A DNA stretch of 64,000 nt from Mucilaginibacter pedocola (GCF_002013915.1 NZ_MBTF01000010.1:45161-109160), one strand, 5' to 3'; shown: positions 1 through 7,656, counted from the first letter of the stretch. Translations and numbers: made by a program. Notes: generated from the letters alone by a model not told the origin.

Positions 1-1
1 A

Positions 2-271
2 GAATTGCAGTACCTCTCGGCAGTTTATGAGCAACTGGTTGACGCCAGCCTGAAAAACCTGGACAAGCTGAGCATGGTAATGGGCGATAGCCAGCTGCGG
101 ATGAGCGACGCGGAAAGGCTGGCTGCTATCGACCGTATCTTTTTAGACAGCCGCAGCCAGCTGAGTTACCTGCGGAAATTCAACGGACAGGCCGGGCAAA
201 CGGTTCGCCTGCGTGAAAGGTATGCCCAGGATAAACAGAATGTCAACAGCCTTTACGGCATCAACCCTTAA
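2..271 (+). CDS. traI: Conjugative transposon TraI-like protein, C-terminal part (cut by window edge)
   Basis: The reading frame is open to the left edge, so only about the last 89 residues are visible. The fragment is helical and polar with no membrane segment. It sits 2 bases before traJ, the position that traI holds in CTnDOT-type transfer operons; the TraI call rests mainly on this order plus general resemblance of the C-terminus. In that family TraI is a poorly understood component of the mating apparatus. Overlap-free tight spacing to traJ implies co-transcription. It could also be another small tra-operon protein, because the diagnostic N-terminal part lies outside the window. Confidence 0.6.
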   Translation, partial: ELQYLSAVYEQLVDASLKNLDKLSMVMGDSQLRMSDAERLAAIDRIFLDSRSQLSYLRKFNGQAGQTVRLRERYAQDKQNVNSLYGINP

Positions 272-273
272 CG

Positions 274-1401
274 ATGAAAAAACATATTTTGATTACTGCA
301 ATGCTGGCCGTCTGCGCCAGCTTGTTGCCAGAGCTTGCCCGCGCCGAAGGGGTTGCTGACGACCTGCACAGCCTGCAGGGCGTGCTTTCGCAGATCCATG
401 ACCAGATGAGGCCCATGTGCGAGGGCATCATTGGCGTGTCCCGTGCTATCGGCGGATTCGCTGCCCTGTGGTTTATCGGTGCCAGGATCTGGAAACACAT
501 CGCCGCAGCCGAACCCGTGGACGTAACACCCTTGCTGCTGCCTTTTGTCAAAGGTGCTGCCATTGTCGCCTTTCCGGCAGTTATCCTGCTGATCAACGGC
601 ATACTGAAGCCGGTGGTCACCTCTACTGAAAATATGGTCAAACGGTCAAACGCCGCTATTGCCTACCTGACTTCCAGGCCGGATGAAGATGACCCATTGC
701 CAGCGGGGCAACAAAATGCCGACCCGGATAAATGGTACCAGTACAGCCACCCGGATAACGCCAACCCGGACGGCACATCGGGAAATCCCATCTCCGATGC
801 CTTTTCCGGCTGGAGTATCAAAAACATGGCCCGTAAGTGGATCGCTGAAGTACTGAACGTCCTTTTCCAGGCAGCGGCGCTTTGCATCGATACCATCCGG
901 ACCTTTAAACTGATCGTACTGGAGATACTGGGGCCACTTTGTTTCGGGCTAAGCATTTTTGACGGCTTTCAGCATTCGCTCAAACAATGGCTGGCGAGGT
1001 ATGTAAACGTATTTATGTGGCTGCCGGTAGCCAACATTTTCGGGGCGATCATCGCCCAAATCCAAGTCAACATGATCACGCTCGCCCAGAGCGGGCAGCT
1101 GCAGGGCAATGAGTTCGGCAATACCAATACCGCTTACCTGATATTTCTGGTTATCGGCATCCTGGGTTACTTCACCGTACCCAGTATTTCCAACTATATC
1201 ATGAACGTCGGCGGGCATGCGCTGTTCAATAAAACCTCGGCGATGGCTTCCATGGCGGTTTCCTATATCAGCGGCTCGGTAATGAAAAACGCCTTTGCTT
1301 CCAGTTCGCAAACCAACCATCAGCAAAGCAGCACCAAACAAATACAGCAGAATACTTACAATACGGAAAAGCTGAAAGGCTCGCCCGGTAAATCCCAATA
1401 A
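274..1401 (+). CDS. traJ: Conjugative transposon protein TraJ (VirB6-like inner-membrane protein)
   Basis: A 375-residue polytopic membrane protein with a cleavable signal-like N-terminus (residues 1-24, ending ARA-EG). Hydrophobic segments lie near residues 58-75, 88-112, 195-230, 240-262 and 285-310, followed by a polar Gln/Ser-rich tail. Composition and layout match the Bacteroidota TraJ family, the presumed VirB6-type channel component of the mating-pair apparatus. It is packed between traI and traK with 2-base gaps, which indicates one transcript. The base composition looks richer in G+C than the chromosomal genes to the right, as expected for acquired DNA (judged by eye). The family call is firm; the exact channel role is known only by analogy. 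Confidence 0.88.
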   Translation: MKKHILITAMLAVCASLLPELARAEGVADDLHSLQGVLSQIHDQMRPMCEGIIGVSRAIGGFAALWFIGARIWKHIAAAEPVDVTPLLLPFVKGAAIVAFPAVILLINGILKPVVTSTENMVKRSNAAIAYLTSRPDEDDPLPAGQQNADPDKWYQYSHPDNANPDGTSGNPISDAFSGWSIKNMARKWIAEVLNVLFQAAALCIDTIRTFKLIVLEILGPLCFGLSIFDGFQHSLKQWLARYVNVFMWLPVANIFGAIIAQIQVNMITLAQSGQLQGNEFGNTNTAYLIFLVIGILGYFTVPSISNYIMNVGGHALFNKTSAMASMAVSYISGSVMKNAFASSSQTNHQQSSTKQIQQNTYNTEKLKGSPGKSQ

Positions 1402-1403
1402 CC

Positions 1404-2021
1404 ATGTTTAAAAAACTCAAAAACATCGAAACGGCTTTTCAGCATGTCCGCGCTTTCACCATCGCCGTCATCGCCTGCGCCTTCCTGGCCATCGGTTTTA
1501 CCGTGTACCAAAGCCACCGCCTGATCGCCACCATTCAAAGCCGCGTGTATATCCTGTTCAACGGCAAAGTGCTGGATGCCGTAGCCGCTGACCGGAAGGA
1601 TAACGTCGCCGTAGAGGCTCGGGACCATATCAAAGCTTTCCACGAGCTTTTCTTTACGCTGTCACCCGATGAAAAGGCAAACAAAGCGAACCTCGGCAAA
1701 GCACTCTACCTCGCTGATGAAACCGCTAAACGCGCCTATGATAACCTGAGTGAAAGCGGCTACTACGCCAACATCATCTCCGGCAACATCAGCCAGCAAC
1801 TGCAAATCGATAGTATCAACGTAGACCTGCGCAATTACCCTTACGCATTTAAATGCTACGCGACGCAAAGCATTATCCGCACCAGTAGTACGGTTACCCG
1901 CAGCCTGGTCACCTCCGGTGAACTGCGCAACGTAGGCAGGAGCGATAATAACCCGCACGGTTTTCTCATCCAGCGCTGGTCAACTTTAGAAAATACAGAT
2001 ATCAAAGTGGTCAACCGCTAA
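1404..2021 (+). CDS. traK: Conjugative transposon protein TraK (VirB8-like)
   Basis: A 205-residue protein with one N-terminal transmembrane helix (about residues 17-38, VRAFTIAVIACAFLAIG) and a periplasmic domain. Start N-terminus MFKKLKNIETAF is typical of Bacteroidota TraK. The family is regarded as the VirB8-type assembly factor bridging inner-membrane and periplasmic parts of the transfer channel. It begins 2 bases after traJ and belongs to the same transcript. In CTnDOT the small traL gene follows traK; here only a 55-base gap separates traK from traM, with no traL-sized ORF. Confidence 0.88.
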   Translation: MFKKLKNIETAFQHVRAFTIAVIACAFLAIGFTVYQSHRLIATIQSRVYILFNGKVLDAVAADRKDNVAVEARDHIKAFHELFFTLSPDEKANKANLGKALYLADETAKRAYDNLSESGYYANIISGNISQQLQIDSINVDLRNYPYAFKCYATQSIIRTSSTVTRSLVTSGELRNVGRSDNNPHGFLIQRWSTLENTDIKVVNR

Positions 2022-2076
2022 GGGCGAAATCCTTACCCGTGCATTAAACAGCAATCAAAAACAAAAAATAAAGATC

Positions 2077-3204
2077 ATGAAAACAACAACCCTTCAACAA
2101 GAGCGTAAGCGCAAGGCCCTACTAGTCTTGCCCTTAATCGTATTTGCTTTCGCCACGCTGCTTTTCCGCACTTTCGGCGGCGGCCAGGCGCTGGCAGACA
2201 CGCAGGCCGGAAACCATAACCACGGCTTCAATACGCACCTGCCGGATGCGAAGCTTAAAGATGACCGTGCTTTGGATAAAATGAGTTTTTACGACCGTGC
2301 CGCGGCGGACTCTGCAAAACTCAAACAGGAGCAGCAGTTAGACCCGTACGCCAAACGGCTGGCCGATTCTGCGTCAGGACAAGCCGTTAACCCCGGTGGT
2401 ATTTTTTCCCCTCACCAGGATGATCTATTTGGCGGGGCAGGCATCAATGATGAGCATGGGCCAGCGGCAAAGGAACTCTTGTTAAATAAACGCCTTGCTG
2501 AATTACAAGCGGCTATCAATAAACCTGCTGAAACTCCAAGGACAAATAACGCAGCTTACGCACCGTCCAAAAACAATTTTGAAAATTCGGTAGGTGTTCC
2601 CGCCATTAGCGAAGATCCCGAACTCAAACAAATGAATGGACTACTGGAAAAGTTGCTGGATGTCCAGCACCCGGAGCGTGTCCGCGAAAAAAACAATGCT
2701 ATAGCATCACCACAGGCCATTGAACAATTTAAAGCGATACCTGCGGTAATTGACGGCAATCAGAAAATCGTGCAGGGTACGGTAATCAGGATGCGGCTGC
2801 TGGATAGCATACGCCTGAACGGGCAGCTATTTAATAAAGGGCAATTGATCTACGGAAGTGGGGATGTCTATAACCAGCGGGTAAAGATCAATATCAAATT
2901 GCTGCACATCGGGCTGAACATCATCCCGGTGGACCTGACGGTGTATGACCGGGCGGACGGTATGGAAGGGATCAGTGTGCCGGAGGCGGTGACGGGCGAT
3001 GCCCTGAAAGATGGCATGGTTAACGGTGTCCAGACGGTGGATATGATGTCGATGGACCCGTCCATGACGGCGCAACTGGCGACTGCAGGCATCAACACGG
3101 CCAAAGGCCTTTTCTCCAAAAAGGTAAAACGGATCAAGGGAAAGTTGAAAGACGGGCATGAATTGCTCTTACGCGATAACAACCTGAGTAAAGCGGGGCA
3201 CTAA
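2077..3204 (+). CDS. traM: Conjugative transposon protein TraM (VirB10-like)
   Basis: A 375-residue protein: short cytoplasmic N-terminus rich in Lys/Arg, one transmembrane helix at about residues 14-32 (LLVLPLIVFAFATLLF), a long low-complexity linker to about residue 215, and a conserved C-terminal domain (residues 220-330) beginning near IVQGTVIRMRLLD and including LFNKGQLIYGSGDVYNQRV. This architecture is that of Bacteroidota TraM, the VirB10-type protein that spans the envelope. It is preceded by a purine-rich leader. traN normally follows traM in the CTnDOT order, but the next gene here is unrelated, so either traN has moved out of this window or it has been lost. Confidence 0.88.
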   Translation: MKTTTLQQERKRKALLVLPLIVFAFATLLFRTFGGGQALADTQAGNHNHGFNTHLPDAKLKDDRALDKMSFYDRAAADSAKLKQEQQLDPYAKRLADSASGQAVNPGGIFSPHQDDLFGGAGINDEHGPAAKELLLNKRLAELQAAINKPAETPRTNNAAYAPSKNNFENSVGVPAISEDPELKQMNGLLEKLLDVQHPERVREKNNAIASPQAIEQFKAIPAVIDGNQKIVQGTVIRMRLLDSIRLNGQLFNKGQLIYGSGDVYNQRVKINIKLLHIGLNIIPVDLTVYDRADGMEGISVPEAVTGDALKDGMVNGVQTVDMMSMDPSMTAQLATAGINTAKGLFSKKVKRIKGKLKDGHELLLRDNNLSKAGH

Positions 3205-3214
3205 AATATCGGCC

Positions 3215-4993
3215 ATGGAATTAACGAATCGCGAAGAGGTTGCTGAATTTCTGCAAAAAGCTGCGGTACAAAATTGGAATTGGGTGGCATTTGACCGGAG
3301 TAAGGATGACCCTTCATTTTACGGGTATGCTGCCGAAGCTGAAGGATTTTGCACAGCGGCAAATAATGTTTTTGATTATTTCGAGCAAAATTTCGTGGTG
3401 GCCGACCATGTATTCCTGCCGGTGGCTAATCTTGCCGCAAGCTTTGAGCAAAAGAACTTACCGCTTGGCGATGATTTACGGAATATCGGCCAGCAATTAA
3501 AGGAACTGCATATCAGCCTCCAGCCCGGCTGGCAAATGAGCGACTTGAAGGTTTATTTACAACAGGAAATGTTTTTCCCGGTGCAATGGCAGCAAGTGAT
3601 CGAGCCGGAGAAAGAGGTCAAGCGCTTCCTGGTGGCCGAGCACACCCATCCGGGGCACCAGATGTATGAAATTGGCCATGAGGTGGGGATACTAAAATAC
3701 TTTGAGAGCCAGGGAGAAGGGCGGGACTTTCTGCTCAACAAGGGCAAAGAACTTTCGGCTAATAAAAGGCAGGCTGACTTGATCCTCGCCGGTGAATACC
3801 GCGGGCGCAATTTAAAGCTGGATATGGAAGGCTGCCCGGAAGAACATTGCGGCATTACGCTATTGACGCTGCATTGCGATAGGGATGGTAGTGTACGGCT
3901 ATCAACCCCCAACCAACTGAATGATCCCGTAACTATTGAGCAAACGCTTTACGCAAGGTTCGATGCTAAGCGTGGCACGGTCAGGCTACATGATGACCGG
4001 TTGAAATGGACAGACCCAAAGTTGCTGCCGGCTTCAACCTATGCCAGTTATTTTAACAAAGAAGTATTAACCATAAAAAAAGGAAATATTATGAATCAGG
4101 AAAGTTTCAATTATAACGCCGAAACGCTCAAAAATCTGGGCTTTGGCGAAGGGCTTAAGGAAGAATTGCATCAAAAAATGGATCAGAACCTGGCAGGGTT
4201 CACTTTGAACCACAGCCGCCAATTCGGTAAAGACGTGGTGGATTCGGTGCTCCATTTTTCAAAGGGCGACGACCTTGCAAAAGACATTACGTTTTTTAAC
4301 CGTTTTGAATCTACGCTTAAAAAAGAAGGCATGGAAGATCTTACGCAAACCTTTTTTGTGGGGCCGAAGCATAATTATACGCTTCAGGAACGCTACAATA
4401 TGATGGATGGCAGGGCTGTTTACCGGGAACAGCCGAAAATGGAGCCAAAAGAGGAAAAGGGCACCACGCGGATGAGACCCACCGGCGAGACCTACTTCGC
4501 CTGGCGGAGCTTGAATTTCAAGGAAGCGGATAAATACGGAAACTTCAACCCCAAAGTTATTTTCTGGGATCATGAAAAGGAATTGCAAAAATACCCGATC
4601 AAAAACGTCCAGGAAAAATATGACCGTAACATCATTATGCGGCCTTTGCAAAAAGGGAACCGGGTAGAAGTTACGCTGGTGCGTGACGGCAATGAAACAC
4701 AAGCGCAAGTCGTTGCCAACCCGCGCATGATGCGTTTGGATTTTTATGATGCCGACGGCCAAAACCTGAGCGTCCGAAAAGTAGAGAAACAAGCAGTTAG
4801 CCAAACGCAAGCACCGGAGATGACGCCGCAGGAAGTACAAAAGGCGGCTATTGCACGTGCTGCAGAACAGGCACAATCCAATACGCCTTCACAAAGCCAG
4901 GCGGCTTCCGCGAATGAGGCTATGAAGCAGCAAAATGAAGCGGATCAAAAACAAAACCAAGGGCAACGCCGCGGGCAGAAGGTGCACGTTTAG
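3215..4993 (+). CDS. Large ICE accessory protein of unknown function, apparently two modules joined
   Basis: A 592-residue soluble protein without signal peptide or membrane helices. I do not recognise the first half (residues 1-290). The second half begins at an internal ATG (4091, residue 293) that is preceded by AAGGAA and looks like the true start of a separate protein (MNQESFNYNAETLKNLGF). That half resembles conserved Bacteroidota mobile-element proteins of the type usually annotated as DUF3945-like; this family link is uncertain. The C-terminal 60 residues are Gln/Ala-rich and probably disordered. It starts 10 bases after traM and is likely read from the same transcript. Both a fusion and a translationally coupled internal start are compatible with the sequence. 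Confidence 0.6.
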   Translation: MELTNREEVAEFLQKAAVQNWNWVAFDRSKDDPSFYGYAAEAEGFCTAANNVFDYFEQNFVVADHVFLPVANLAASFEQKNLPLGDDLRNIGQQLKELHISLQPGWQMSDLKVYLQQEMFFPVQWQQVIEPEKEVKRFLVAEHTHPGHQMYEIGHEVGILKYFESQGEGRDFLLNKGKELSANKRQADLILAGEYRGRNLKLDMEGCPEEHCGITLLTLHCDRDGSVRLSTPNQLNDPVTIEQTLYARFDAKRGTVRLHDDRLKWTDPKLLPASTYASYFNKEVLTIKKGNIMNQESFNYNAETLKNLGFGEGLKEELHQKMDQNLAGFTLNHSRQFGKDVVDSVLHFSKGDDLAKDITFFNRFESTLKKEGMEDLTQTFFVGPKHNYTLQERYNMMDGRAVYREQPKMEPKEEKGTTRMRPTGETYFAWRSLNFKEADKYGNFNPKVIFWDHEKELQKYPIKNVQEKYDRNIIMRPLQKGNRVEVTLVRDGNETQAQVVANPRMMRLDFYDADGQNLSVRKVEKQAVSQTQAPEMTPQEVQKAAIARAAEQAQSNTPSQSQAASANEAMKQQNEADQKQNQGQRRGQKVHV

Positions 4994-5006
4994 ATAAATC
5001 TGAACC

Positions 5007-5291
5007 TTGGAGAACTTTAAGCCATTATCGGGATTCTTTGAAGCTGTAAAAGCTGACGGGCGGATCACTATCAGTCATATCGGACTGTATGCGGTGTTGC
5101 TCCAGCATTGGCAGGAACAGGATTTTAAAAATCCGGTAATGGCTTTTAGCCATGAGGTCATGGCGTTGGCAAAAATGTCGGCCAGGGCAACTTATTTCAA
5201 ATGCCTGAATGATTTGAATGACCTGGGGTACATCCGTTATGAGCGGTCTTTTAAACGCAATGTCCGCAGCAAGGTGTACCTGCTTTATTAA
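5007..5291 (+). CDS. Small winged-helix/HTH-type ICE protein
   Basis: A 94-residue protein. The only start near the N-terminus is TTG at 5007; an in-frame TGA lies at 5001 and the next ATG would remove the first 44 residues, so TTG is preferred. The pattern of helices (ISHIGLYAVLLQHW, then AKMSARATYFKCLNDLNDLGYIRYE, then a basic strand) resembles a winged-helix DNA-binding fold, with the segment at residues 55-78 as recognition region. It is 13 bases downstream of the large accessory gene and upstream of the excisionase-like gene, a usual place for ICE regulatory genes. A role in transcription or replication control is inferred, not shown. Confidence 0.65.
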   Translation: MENFKPLSGFFEAVKADGRITISHIGLYAVLLQHWQEQDFKNPVMAFSHEVMALAKMSARATYFKCLNDLNDLGYIRYERSFKRNVRSKVYLLY

Positions 5292-5315
5292 ATATTAACT
5301 ATAGATCGTAAAGTG

Positions 5316-5567
5316 ATGGGATTAGAAGCGTTGACTGGAAACGATTTAGAGAATTTTCGTACGCAGTTACTGAATGATATCGAATCGCTCCTGAATATGA
5401 AACGGCCGAAAAAGTGGCTTAAAACAAATGAGGTGATGGAATTGCTGGGTATGTCCGAGGTTACTTTACAAACCTTACGGAACCGAAAACAGATTCCGTT
5501 TAAAAAGCTCGGGGGTATCTGTTATTATAATGCCGAAGAACTCGACGAATTTCTCCAAAACCTTTAG
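5316..5567 (+). CDS. Excisionase-family helix-turn-helix protein
   Basis: An 83-residue protein starting at ATG 5316 (a GTG three bases earlier is possible). Residues 33-81 form a MerR-like HTH_17/excisionase domain: WLKTNEVMELLGMSEVTLQTLRNRKQIPFKKLGG followed by YYNAEELDEFLQ, the usual wing and C-terminal helix. The N-terminal 30 residues are helical. It is convergent with the integrase gene, 15 bases away. In Bacteroidota elements such proteins act as recombination directionality factors or local repressors; a role as Xis for the adjacent integrase is inferred from position. Confidence 0.8.
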   Translation: MGLEALTGNDLENFRTQLLNDIESLLNMKRPKKWLKTNEVMELLGMSEVTLQTLRNRKQIPFKKLGGICYYNAEELDEFLQNL

Positions 5568-5582
5568 GTTTATAAGCGGCGT

Positions 5583-6845
5583 TCAGGCTACGATCAGGGC
5601 GCCGTTTATAGCTTTTGCAATTACGCCGTCCTCTATATCATCAAGGTAAGTCCGGGTTTGCAACTGCGTTTCATGGCCCAGAGCTTCTTGGATAAACCTG
5701 ATATCCACACCTGCTTCGTTTAAATGACTGGCAAAACCATGTCTGATACAGTTTGAGGTGAATCGTTTTTCCCAACCTATAGCTTCAGCCATGGCCTGGG
5801 AATCTTCGTTAAAGTCTTTCAACGCAGAATCGATGCGTGCGTCAATTTTAAAAACATCATCGTGCTCCTTCATCAATATTGGAAATACATACCCGGCATC
5901 AGACTGAACCGGGTATTCACGTAATAGATTTAACACAGCTTGTGCTTTTGGGTGCAGCTCAAAATCGTAACTGCGTTTGTTCTTTGACCTTTTGTAAGCG
6001 ACGCCATTATTCTGAATGTGTATCCATTTCAGTTTTATCATGTCGTTAAAATTCATCCCTCGGGCGTAATACATGAATTGCGCCATCAGATGTGACCGGT
6101 AGATCCGTGTATTAGGGGCTGGTTTTAGTTTTAAAATACGTTTCCAGTAGTCCGCTTTGATCGAGCGTTTCTTTGTCCTTACCCTTTTGTAAACCTTAAA
6201 TTTAAAATACTTTTTGGGATGATGGTCTTTGGTTACCAAGCCATCGGCAATAGCCAGGTTCCATATTCGGCAATAAGTCCGCAGGTAATTGCTTTTGGTA
6301 GATTCCGACAAACCGAGAAACTGATTTTCGTAGGCTTCATGATCTGCTTTGGTGAAGGTCAGGAACATCTTGTCCTTATCTTTAAGCAATTTGCGCACGG
6401 TCAAACGGCAGTTGTAAAAAATAGCAGCGTAGCCAGGGTTTTCAACTGCTTTGTAGCCGTCTTCCACCATTTGGATATAGGCAATGATTTTGTTGGGTTT
6501 ATCGGCGGGTAAGTTGACTTTTGTGGCCTGGGTAAGGTTATTTTTGATCTCTACCGGCGTAATATATCTTCCGGCTTTCTCAGCCAGTTTGATCTCGAAG
6601 TTGATGTTTTCAGTTATCTTATCAATGCGTTGCGCCAATTCCTTATAAAGTGGATGGCTAAATTTTGGATACCCGTTTTCAGCGTCCCAGTTTTCTACGC
6701 TGCTGCTAAAGCCAGTAGCCATATATTTGGGCTGACGGTTTTGCGTCATCCTGATCCGGACTTCATGTTCTCCGATAACAAGACTTTTTTCTGCTTCCCG
6801 GACAGTTGAGTATGTCCAAAGGAATGATTTTATGGCAATATTCAT
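5583..6845 (-). CDS. int: Tyrosine recombinase (ICE integrase)
   Basis: A 420-residue site-specific recombinase with N-terminal arm-binding region, SAM-like core-binding domain (about residues 115-215) and C-terminal catalytic domain. Visible catalytic residues: Arg262 (ARGMN), Lys near 285, Arg368-His369 (CIRHGFAS), His391 (LGHE) and Tyr400 (TRTYLDD). The first His of the usual HxxR box is Asn365, a variation common in Bacteroidota integrases. The start is the ATG at 6843-6845; a GTG two codons upstream is possible. The gene points into the element, away from the tRNA attachment site 170 bases upstream of it, the standard layout for a tRNA-targeting ICE. Confidence 0.93.
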   Translation of the reverse strand: MNIAIKSFLWTYSTVREAEKSLVIGEHEVRIRMTQNRQPKYMATGFSSSVENWDAENGYPKFSHPLYKELAQRIDKITENINFEIKLAEKAGRYITPVEIKNNLTQATKVNLPADKPNKIIAYIQMVEDGYKAVENPGYAAIFYNCRLTVRKLLKDKDKMFLTFTKADHEAYENQFLGLSESTKSNYLRTYCRIWNLAIADGLVTKDHHPKKYFKFKVYKRVRTKKRSIKADYWKRILKLKPAPNTRIYRSHLMAQFMYYARGMNFNDMIKLKWIHIQNNGVAYKRSKNKRSYDFELHPKAQAVLNLLREYPVQSDAGYVFPILMKEHDDVFKIDARIDSALKDFNEDSQAMAEAIGWEKRFTSNCIRHGFASHLNEAGVDIRFIQEALGHETQLQTRTYLDDIEDGVIAKAINGALIVA

Positions 6846-6862
6846 GATCACTTTTCCCCTTC

Positions 6863-6895
6863 ACAAGTAAAACACAAGTAAAACACAAGTAAAAC
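6863..6895. repeat. Three tandem 11-bp repeats upstream of the integrase
   Basis: The unit ACAAGTAAAAC occurs three times without gaps at 6863-6873, 6874-6884 and 6885-6895. The 11-bp period is about one helical turn, so all copies face the same side of the DNA. They lie 18-50 bases upstream of the integrase start codon and between the integrase gene and the attachment site. This is where arm-type integrase sites, excisionase sites or an int operator would be expected; which of these applies is inference. Confidence 0.7.
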
Positions 6896-7012
6896 AAATA
6901 TCGGAAAAAGGAGTTAAAAATGCCAAATATTTTAGTAGAAAAATTTACATAAAATGCTGATTTTTAAATGTTTGCATGATATTTTAAACCGGTTGAAATT
7001 TGCTAAAAGCCG

Positions 7013-7056
7013 GATGGCATGCAAGAGGTCATCGGTTCGACTCCGATATTCTCCAC
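7013..7056 (+). mobile_element. ICE attachment site (attR): 3' portion of tRNA-Ala(GGC)
   Basis: From 7014 the DNA reads as the 3' half of a tRNA-Ala: anticodon loop ATGGCAT (7014-7020, anticodon GGC at 7016-7018), stem strand GCAAG, variable AGGTC, T arm ATCGG-TTCGACT-CCGAT (7031-7047), acceptor strand ATTCTCC and discriminator A (7055). No 5' half precedes it; instead there is AT-rich DNA leading back to the integrase. This is what a tRNA-targeting element leaves at its distal end after recreating the intact tRNA at the other end. The intact gene should therefore lie left of this window. The exact left border of the core cannot be read from one junction. Confidence 0.8.
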
Positions 7057-7060
7057 AATA

Positions 7061-7091
7061 AAAAATCGCTTTTTTTCAAGGCGATTTTTTT
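7061..7091 (+). terminator. Rho-independent terminator behind the tRNA-Ala fragment
   Basis: Stem AAAAATCGC (7061-7069) pairs with GCGATTTTT (7081-7089), with an 11-base loop and a T run through 7091. It directly follows the tRNA 3' end, so it is probably the original terminator of the chromosomal tRNA-Ala gene. Confidence 0.75.
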
Positions 7092-7095
7092 GTTT

Positions 7096-7344
7096 ATGGA
7101 ATATTGCTGCTACATCATATATTCTAACAAACTCGACCGCTATTATGTCGGACATACCGACGATGTCGACGAACGAATAGTTCAACATAATTCAGGTATA
7201 TCAACATACACTGCGAAAGCCAACGATTGGACACTTGTGCATAGGGAGGTGTTTCTGACAAGGGAAGGGGCCAGAAATAGAGAAAATCAAATCAAAAAGA
7301 AAAAAAGCCGAAAGTATATTGAATGGATCATCTCTGCCGGCTAG
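7096..7344 (+). CDS. GIY-YIG nuclease domain protein
   Basis: An 82-residue single-domain protein. GIY motif as YIIYS (residues 6-10), YIG motif as YVGHT about 11 residues later, Arg in ERIVQHNSG, and the metal-binding Glu in RNRENQIKKK. The start is ATG 7096; the frame is open further upstream but that part only translates the tRNA fragment and its terminator. The stop codon TAG (7342-7344) lies inside a second tRNA-like remnant. Relatives are small UvrC-type nucleases found in many copies in Bacteroidota genomes, frequently beside tRNA genes. A function in DNA cleavage is likely from motifs; its biological role is unknown. No obvious promoter lies between the terminator and the gene. Confidence 0.85.
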   Translation: MEYCCYIIYSNKLDRYYVGHTDDVDERIVQHNSGISTYTAKANDWTLVHREVFLTREGARNRENQIKKKKSRKYIEWIISAG

Positions 7345-7408
7345 AGCGCTTGCATGCCCCGAATGCTTTCGGGGAAGAGGTCATCGGTTCGACTCCGATA
7401 TTCTCCAC
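7339..7408 (+). pseudogene. Broken tRNA-Ala copy interrupted by a palindrome
   Basis: Positions 7339-7356 match the D-loop/D-stem and 5' anticodon stem of tRNA-Ala (GGCTAGAGCGCTTGCATG). Positions 7375-7408 repeat the same 34 bases as 7023-7056 (variable region, T arm, acceptor strand). Between them, where 6 bases GCATGC would complete the anticodon arm, lies an 18-base perfect palindrome (CCCCGAA-TGCT-TTCGGGG, 7357-7374). The 5' acceptor strand is absent, replaced by the end of the GIY-YIG gene. It cannot fold as a functional tRNA. Confidence 0.75.
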
Positions 7409-7417
7409 TAAAAAATC

Positions 7418-7449
7418 AAAAGCACTTGCAAACCGCAGGTGCTTTTTTT
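7418..7449 (+). terminator. Rho-independent terminator
   Basis: AAAAGCACTTGC (7418-7429), loop AAACC, GCAGGTGCTTTT (7435-7446) with one G-T wobble and a T run. It ends any transcript through the GIY-YIG gene and tRNA remnant. The rest of the gap to 7719 is AT-rich and holds no gene that I can support. Confidence 0.75.
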
Positions 7450-7656
7450 ATGCACTACCCCTCCGTTTTAATACCACTGCCTTTACCCTGTCCCCTTGTT
7501 TTATCATATAAATAATAACACTTATTAGTATACTGCTAATAGCACTTGCAAAAACCATCAATATTACCCGTATTGGCAATGCAGGGCGTTTCTATGCCTG
7601 CTTCCTGATATGATTTTAGCTAAGTGCCCCGTTGTTTATCTTTAAGTTAAATTCCG

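Noticed and set aside
4259..4876. 205-codon minus-strand ORF
   Set aside because: Antisense to the large ICE accessory gene; low-quality composition (Phe/Leu/His-rich) and no recognisable family.
7000..7095. N-terminal extension of the GIY-YIG reading frame
   Set aside because: It only translates the tRNA-Ala fragment and its terminator; the GIY motif sits right after ATG 7096.
7339..7408. Functional tRNA gene
   Set aside because: No 5' acceptor strand, and the anticodon arm is replaced by an 18-bp palindrome.
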